The position numbers were made by a program, and so were the translations under genes. Positions 28,055 to 32,058 of a stretch of DNA of 32,058 nucleotides are shown piece after piece. The DNA comes from Pseudomonadota bacterium (GTDB taxonomy: Bacteria > Pseudomonadota > Alphaproteobacteria > Acetobacterales > Acetobacteraceae): assembly GCA_021799015.1 (NCBI GenBank), contig JAJZBH010000005.1, positions 1-32,058 of the forward strand. The letters are read 5' to 3'. Position 1 is the stretch's first letter. Each line of letters starts with the position of its first letter. The notes beneath the pieces are model-generated. The model did no database searches, was not told the DNA's origin, and saw nothing but the letters and a program-made list of their open reading frames with translations.

Positions 28055-28102
28055 TAACAACATATAGTCACGTCAGATGCAATCGAATACTACATGCAGA
28101 TT
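28055..28102 (-). promoter_or_regulatory. Tandem candidate NrdR boxes upstream of nrdA
   Basis: Cores on the minus strand are CTATATGTTG (28067-28058, 9/10 to CWATATATWG) and CTGCATGTAG (28099-28090, 7/10). Spacing is 32 bp start to start, the roughly three-helical-turn spacing expected of NrdR sites, 37-78 bp upstream of the nrdA start. Confidence 0.6.
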
Positions 28103-28195
28103 TTCTTTTATGGGAGGCAACTTAGTTTGTTGCCGCCTTTGTACTAGGTGGTTGTTCCACCGAGGCGCGTCTGCGCGACGCGGCTTGCCTCCCGG

Positions 28196-28927
28196 TTAAG
28201 CGGGATCAGTCGGCTCGCGGAGCCCTGTTTTGCCGAACTGGTTCGATCTTTTGTCTGTGCGTGCGGTGAGGGCGATCAACTGTCCGATCCGGATGCTCAG
28301 CAATGCGGTTGCGACAACTGCTAAGCAGATCAATGCGAGGCGCAATGAGGAATCCTGATCGCTCAATGCTCGCAACCCGGCTGTTCCGACAGTTCCCAGC
28401 AAGACATACAGGAACAGGGCTGGAAGAGCCGCCAAAGTGCCGAGAGCATAATCTCGCACGGTGACGGACGACAGCCCCAGCGCGTACGAGGTAACTGAAA
28501 ACGGAACAATTGGTGAAGCTCGGAGAAGCAGGACAAGGCGCCAGCCGTCGGCACTGACGGCGCTGTCTATCTGGTCGAGTCTTCCACCAGAGACAAATAA
28601 AGGAGCGAGACTTGCGCGCAACACTGAGCGGCTTAATGCAAAGGCAATGGCAGCACCTAGCAGCACGCCCGTCGCGGCGAGACCGAAGCCGGTGCCAATG
28701 CCATAGACCGCTCCCGCAGCGATCCCGAGCAGAGACGCCGGGAGGATACCGATCAGCGCAACTATCGTCTGCAGCAACAAAAAAATAAGGCAGCCGATCC
28801 AACCGGCGCTATGCAAATGATCCAATAGGTGCAGTATCGCGTTAGTCCAGCCTTTCACCTCATTGACGCCCGTCGACACTGCGGTAAACGCGAGCACGAT
28901 CGACAGCAAAAATATCCCACGTTTCAT
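28196..28927 (-). CDS. TVP38/TMEM64 (VTT-domain) family membrane protein
   Basis: MKRGIFLLSIVLAFTAVST start, GILPASLLGIAAGAVYGIGTGFGLAATGVLLGAAIAFALSRSVLR, LLLRASPIVPFSVTSYALGLSSVTVRDYALGTLAALPALFLYVLLGTVG. Confidence 0.88.
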   Translation of the reverse strand: MKRGIFLLSIVLAFTAVSTGVNEVKGWTNAILHLLDHLHSAGWIGCLIFLLLQTIVALIGILPASLLGIAAGAVYGIGTGFGLAATGVLLGAAIAFALSRSVLRASLAPLFVSGGRLDQIDSAVSADGWRLVLLLRASPIVPFSVTSYALGLSSVTVRDYALGTLAALPALFLYVLLGTVGTAGLRALSDQDSSLRLALICLAVVATALLSIRIGQLIALTARTDKRSNQFGKTGLREPTDPA

Positions 28928-28956
28928 GGAGTGCACGGCTCTGCTTGGGAGTTTCG

Positions 28957-29703
28957 TCACAATTTTGGCTCGAGCAGTGGCCAACGACGTATACCGGCGT
29001 GAGCAAGGCGATAGCGCCAAGCGGTGTGTAGAACGCCCAGCCCGTATCTGATCGACCGCCGAAAATTGATCGACGAGGCCTCTTCGAAATACCGGGTGGG
29101 ACATGAGATCTCGCCGATCCTGAAGCCTGCATGGATAGCCTGAACGATCATTTGATTGTCGAACACGAAGTCGTCAGAGCACCGTTCAAGAGCGAGCTGT
29201 TCGAGTACCGTACGTGACCACGCGCGGTAGCCTGTGTGGTATTCTGACAGTTTTTGGCCCAGCAGAAGGTTCTCAACCAAGGTGAGGCCACGATTCGCGA
29301 CGTATTTCCACACAGGCATGCCACCAGCCAGAGCCCCGCCGGAAAGGATACGTGATCCGAGCACGGCATCGTAATGGCCGGATACAATCATTGCAGCCAT
29401 CGCGGGGATCAGTTTCGGCGAGTACTGGTAGTCGGGATGAAGCATGACCACAATGTCGGCACCCCGTGCGAGGGCTGCTGCGTAGCAGGTTTTCTGGTTA
29501 GCACCATAACCACGGTTCTGGTTGTGGACAATTGTGTGCAACCCGAGTGCCCGGGCGATCACGACGGTGTCGTCAGGGCTGGCATCATCGGTGAGGATCA
29601 GATCATCAACAATATTCCGATCGATTTCGGAAACGGTACGCTCGAGAGTGCGAGCGGCCTTGTAGGCAGGTAGGACGATCGCGATCCTTCTGCCAACAAG
29701 CAT
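28957..29703 (-). CDS. Glycosyltransferase family 2
   Basis: IAIVLPAYKAARTLERTVSEIDRNIVDDLILTDDASPDDTV, NQNRGYGANQKTCYAAALARGADIVVMLHPDYQYSPKLI. Confidence 0.93.
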   Translation of the reverse strand: MLVGRRIAIVLPAYKAARTLERTVSEIDRNIVDDLILTDDASPDDTVVIARALGLHTIVHNQNRGYGANQKTCYAAALARGADIVVMLHPDYQYSPKLIPAMAAMIVSGHYDAVLGSRILSGGALAGGMPVWKYVANRGLTLVENLLLGQKLSEYHTGYRAWSRTVLEQLALERCSDDFVFDNQMIVQAIHAGFRIGEISCPTRYFEEASSINFRRSIRYGLGVLHTAWRYRLAHAGIRRWPLLEPKL

Positions 29704-29714
29704 TTGGCCTGACC

Positions 29715-30374
29715 TCAGGTCGTGCGAGGCACTGGGTGGGCAGTCAGTCGCTTAAAAAACGCAGAAATGCGGTGCCGTCGCATTTCATAACGGGCGTGTG
29801 CGTCAGTGGTCATGTAGTTGAGTTGTACAGTAAATCGTCGACCAGAATATGGCTTATGGCCGTGCCATGTGTTGGCGCCGTTCGGAAAAACCAGAAGCGT
29901 TCCGTCGACAGGCGGAACTTCGATGGCATAATCTTCAAGATTATCCGGCCCCCGGAGGAGACGCAGGCAACCTTCTTGGCGAGCCCAGGCGGCAGTCGTA
30001 GGATTCAGATAGAGCAAGATAGTGACGCGCTTTGCGGCTGAATCCCGGTGAATTTGGCCATCTCGTGCCGTCGTTTGCCCGCGCACCGTGATCATGGCGG
30101 GGGCATCGGACAAATCAAGCTCGAATTTGTCCGCGATCGCTTGGCGCAAAGCCGATGATTGCATCTCCCCTATAAGCTTGGCAGCCATCGGGCCGAACCG
30201 TACCGCTTCGACTGGAACTGACCCACGAGTAGCGATCTCGGGTAATGCAGCAGCGACCTCGGTCATGAGGGCAGAGCGGACGAAGTTGCGGACGACAACA
30301 TGGGGAAAGGGGTCTGATGCGACCGGAGTTGCCACCAACCGGTCGAAGTCAAGAACCGTAGCAAAGTTGTCCAT
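29715..30374 (-). CDS. 2OG-Fe(II) oxygenase superfamily protein
   Basis: Fe(II)/2OG pattern: QIHRDSAAKRVTILLYLNP...EGCLRLLRG...PVDGTLLVFPNGANTWHGHKPYSGRRFTVQLNYM. Start at MDNFATVLDF (30374). Confidence 0.82.
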   Translation of the reverse strand: MDNFATVLDFDRLVATPVASDPFPHVVVRNFVRSALMTEVAAALPEIATRGSVPVEAVRFGPMAAKLIGEMQSSALRQAIADKFELDLSDAPAMITVRGQTTARDGQIHRDSAAKRVTILLYLNPTTAAWARQEGCLRLLRGPDNLEDYAIEVPPVDGTLLVFPNGANTWHGHKPYSGRRFTVQLNYMTTDAHARYEMRRHRISAFFKRLTAHPVPRTT

Positions 30375-30420
30375 GGGTGATGCCGGATGACGATTTGGTT
30401 CGTGCCACCAACGGGCTTGC

Positions 30421-30624
30421 TCAGAAGCCTTCACGCTCTACGCGCTTGCGCTCCATTTTACGGGCACGCCGCACTGCCTCTGCGGCTTCACGGGCACGTC
30501 GCTCCGAGGGCTTTTCATAATGGCGGCGCAGCTTCATCTCACGAAACACCCCCTCTCGCTGCAGCTTCTTCTTAAGTGCCTTGAGGGCTTGATCCACGTT
30601 GTTGTCACGAACAAGAACTTGCAC
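30421..30624 (-). CDS. rpsU: 30S ribosomal protein S21
   Basis: [61 protein letters not shown] is a clear S21 sequence. Confidence 0.96.
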   Translation of the reverse strand: MQVLVRDNNVDQALKALKKKLQREGVFREMKLRRHYEKPSERRAREAAEAVRRARKMERKRVEREGF

Positions 30625-30835
30625 TTTTACTCCTTAGCTCCTTGGCTGATCTGGCATTGTAGGCGACTCACTAGACGACAAAAAGCCGAGCCAAAAGGCT
30701 CAGCAGAACACGCGCCGAACGCGCGGTAGGTTCGTAGTCTTATAGCAAATTTTTCTGGTTGCCAAATCGTTCCGGCCGGCAGGCGCCAAATTCGCGACGC
30801 TTGGCTAAATTGCCCCAATACGCCATGTTTGTTTC

Positions 30836-31411
30836 ATGGCGATCCTCAAAATTGCTCGCTTGGGTAATCCTATTTTACTTCGGCGAGCCGCACCGGTAAC
30901 GGATCCGTTGGCACCCGAGATCCGGAGGCTGGTCACTGACATGATCGAGACGCTCGCTGAGGCTGGTGGAGTTGGTCTCGCTGCACCACAGATCCATGAA
31001 TCTCTCCGCTTGTTCATTTACCGTGTGCCCGAGTCGCGGGCAAGCGGCGTTCCGGATGACGAGGTCCAACCGCTTTCGGTCGTGATTAATCCAGAAATTG
31101 TCGAAACTTCTCCGGTAATGGTGGATGGCTGGGAAGGTTGCCTGTCGATTCCAGGAATGTCGGTTCGGGTGCGACGATCCACCCGGATTTTGATACGTGG
31201 CCAGGATGTTTCGGGCACGTGGTTCACGCGGCAGGCCGCAGGTTTTCATGCGCGTGTCATCCAACATGAATTCGATCATCTGGAAGGACTCCTAACTATC
31301 GGACGGCTGACCGATTGGCGCTTGATTGGATTTAATGAGGAAATCGCCCGTGATCGTCCGTGCATCGAAGCACTGGCAGCAGCGGTTGACGAAGAGGGGA
31401 ATGTGGCATGA
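30836..31411 (+). CDS. def: Peptide deformylase
   Basis: Motif 1 GVGLAAPQI, motif 2 EGCLSIPG, motif 3 QHEFDHLEG. Confidence 0.96.
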   Translation: MAILKIARLGNPILLRRAAPVTDPLAPEIRRLVTDMIETLAEAGGVGLAAPQIHESLRLFIYRVPESRASGVPDDEVQPLSVVINPEIVETSPVMVDGWEGCLSIPGMSVRVRRSTRILIRGQDVSGTWFTRQAAGFHARVIQHEFDHLEGLLTIGRLTDWRLIGFNEEIARDRPCIEALAAAVDEEGNVA

Positions 31412-32058
31412 GCTTGGATAATACTCGCGGGGTGAACCCAGCGCTTGATCCCTTTCGAGAGCGCTTGCTAAGGGCGATTTTGGGCCACGTCGGTTTTGAC
31501 GGTTGGACTGGGCGCGCAGTACGTCGGGCAATGGTCGATCTTGGTGAGGAACCGGCTGATGCACTACTTATGTTCCCGGGAGGGGCTACTGAGATGATCG
31601 AGGCATGGTCCTTGTTGATGGATCGTGAAATGGTTGCAACTTCTCAGGGCGGCCAGCTTGAAGCTCACCGCATTTCTGCACGGGTTCGATCGATCGTCAT
31701 GATACGACTCGAGTTGTGCGCGTGGCACAGGGATGCAGCCCGTCGAGCAGTGGCGATTCTCGCATTGCCGACAAACGCTTCGCTTGCTTTTCGGCTGATA
31801 TGGAATACTGCTGACGCGATTTGGCGAGCCGCGGGAGACACCTCCTCGGATTTCAGTTGGTACACCAAGCGGGTCATGGTCGCTGGCGTCTATTGGAGTA
31901 CATTACTCTTCTGGCTCCAGGATGGGTCGGAAGACAATCAGGATACAATGTCGTTCCTCGATCGGCGTTTGAGGGAGACAGGGCAGGTTGCCAAACTGCG
32001 TAAGACCCTTGAACAATGCGTTTCGGGACTCATGCGTTCAGCCCCATCGCCGTTCGCA
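31408..32058 (+). CDS. COQ9 family protein, 3' truncated by window end
   Basis: Open frame from the ATG overlapping the def stop (ATGA) to the window end: MSLDNTRGVNPALDPFRERLLRAILGHVGFDGWTGRAVRRAMVDLG...LFPGGATEMIEAWS-like segment...TSSDFSWYTKRVMVAGVYWSTLLFWLQDGSEDNQDTMSFLDRRL, typical of COQ9. Confidence 0.88.
   Translation, partial: MSLDNTRGVNPALDPFRERLLRAILGHVGFDGWTGRAVRRAMVDLGEEPADALLMFPGGATEMIEAWSLLMDREMVATSQGGQLEAHRISARVRSIVMIRLELCAWHRDAARRAVAILALPTNASLAFRLIWNTADAIWRAAGDTSSDFSWYTKRVMVAGVYWSTLLFWLQDGSEDNQDTMSFLDRRLRETGQVAKLRKTLEQCVSGLMRSAPSPFA

Noticed and set aside
28116-28134. Hairpin GGCAAC-TTAGTTT-GTTGCC as a terminator upstream of nrdA
   Set aside because: The minus strand, which carries the flanking genes, has A-rich rather than T-rich sequence after the stem, so it does not fit an intrinsic terminator.
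28206-28802. 198-aa minus-strand ORF
   Set aside because: Out-of-frame shadow of the VTT-domain gene on the same strand; low-complexity Arg/Cys-rich product.
1-32058. CRISPR array, rRNA, tRNA, prophage or known antiphage defence system
   Set aside because: No regularly spaced direct repeats, no rRNA or recognisable tRNA cloverleaf sequences, and no phage structural, nuclease/helicase defence or toxin-antitoxin proteins were seen by reading; a tRNAscan or DefenseFinder run could still be done.

Overview
The window is about 32 kb of apparently chromosomal DNA. The overall gene content and order suggest an alphaproteobacterium, possibly Acetobacteraceae-like (inference only). Most of it is housekeeping genes. 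In order: a truncated group II intron/maturase carrying a decayed antisense IS1380-type transposase remnant (about 1-1030); a TylF-like methyltransferase and an ABC1/UbiB kinase (-); rlmJ-gpsA-class III alcohol dehydrogenase (+); a putative secreted hypothetical protein, dienelactone hydrolase, ornithine decarboxylase and aconitase (-); ccmA-ccmB (+); an orphan solute-binding protein (-) and MbfA-type ferritin/VIT1 protein (+); ygfZ (-); GT9-GT4-asparagine synthase-dihydroorotase (+); a GNAT-NUDIX fusion and a CinA-like protein (+); class Ia nrdA (-); VTT-domain protein, GT2, 2OG-Fe(II) oxygenase and rpsU (-); def and a partial COQ9 gene (+). No CRISPR array, rRNA, tRNA, prophage or recognisable defence system was seen. 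The strongest candidate for something new is the 358-nt leader of the ornithine decarboxylase gene. It holds a 62-codon uORF whose stop codon overlaps the decarboxylase start (ATGA), with two strong hairpins inside it. Other points of interest are a perfect 12-bp inverted repeat inside the GT4 gene, NrdR-box-like sites spaced 32 bp apart upstream of nrdA, and the GT9-GT4-AsnB cassette. All calls come from reading the sequence and supplied ORFs; no database search was run.
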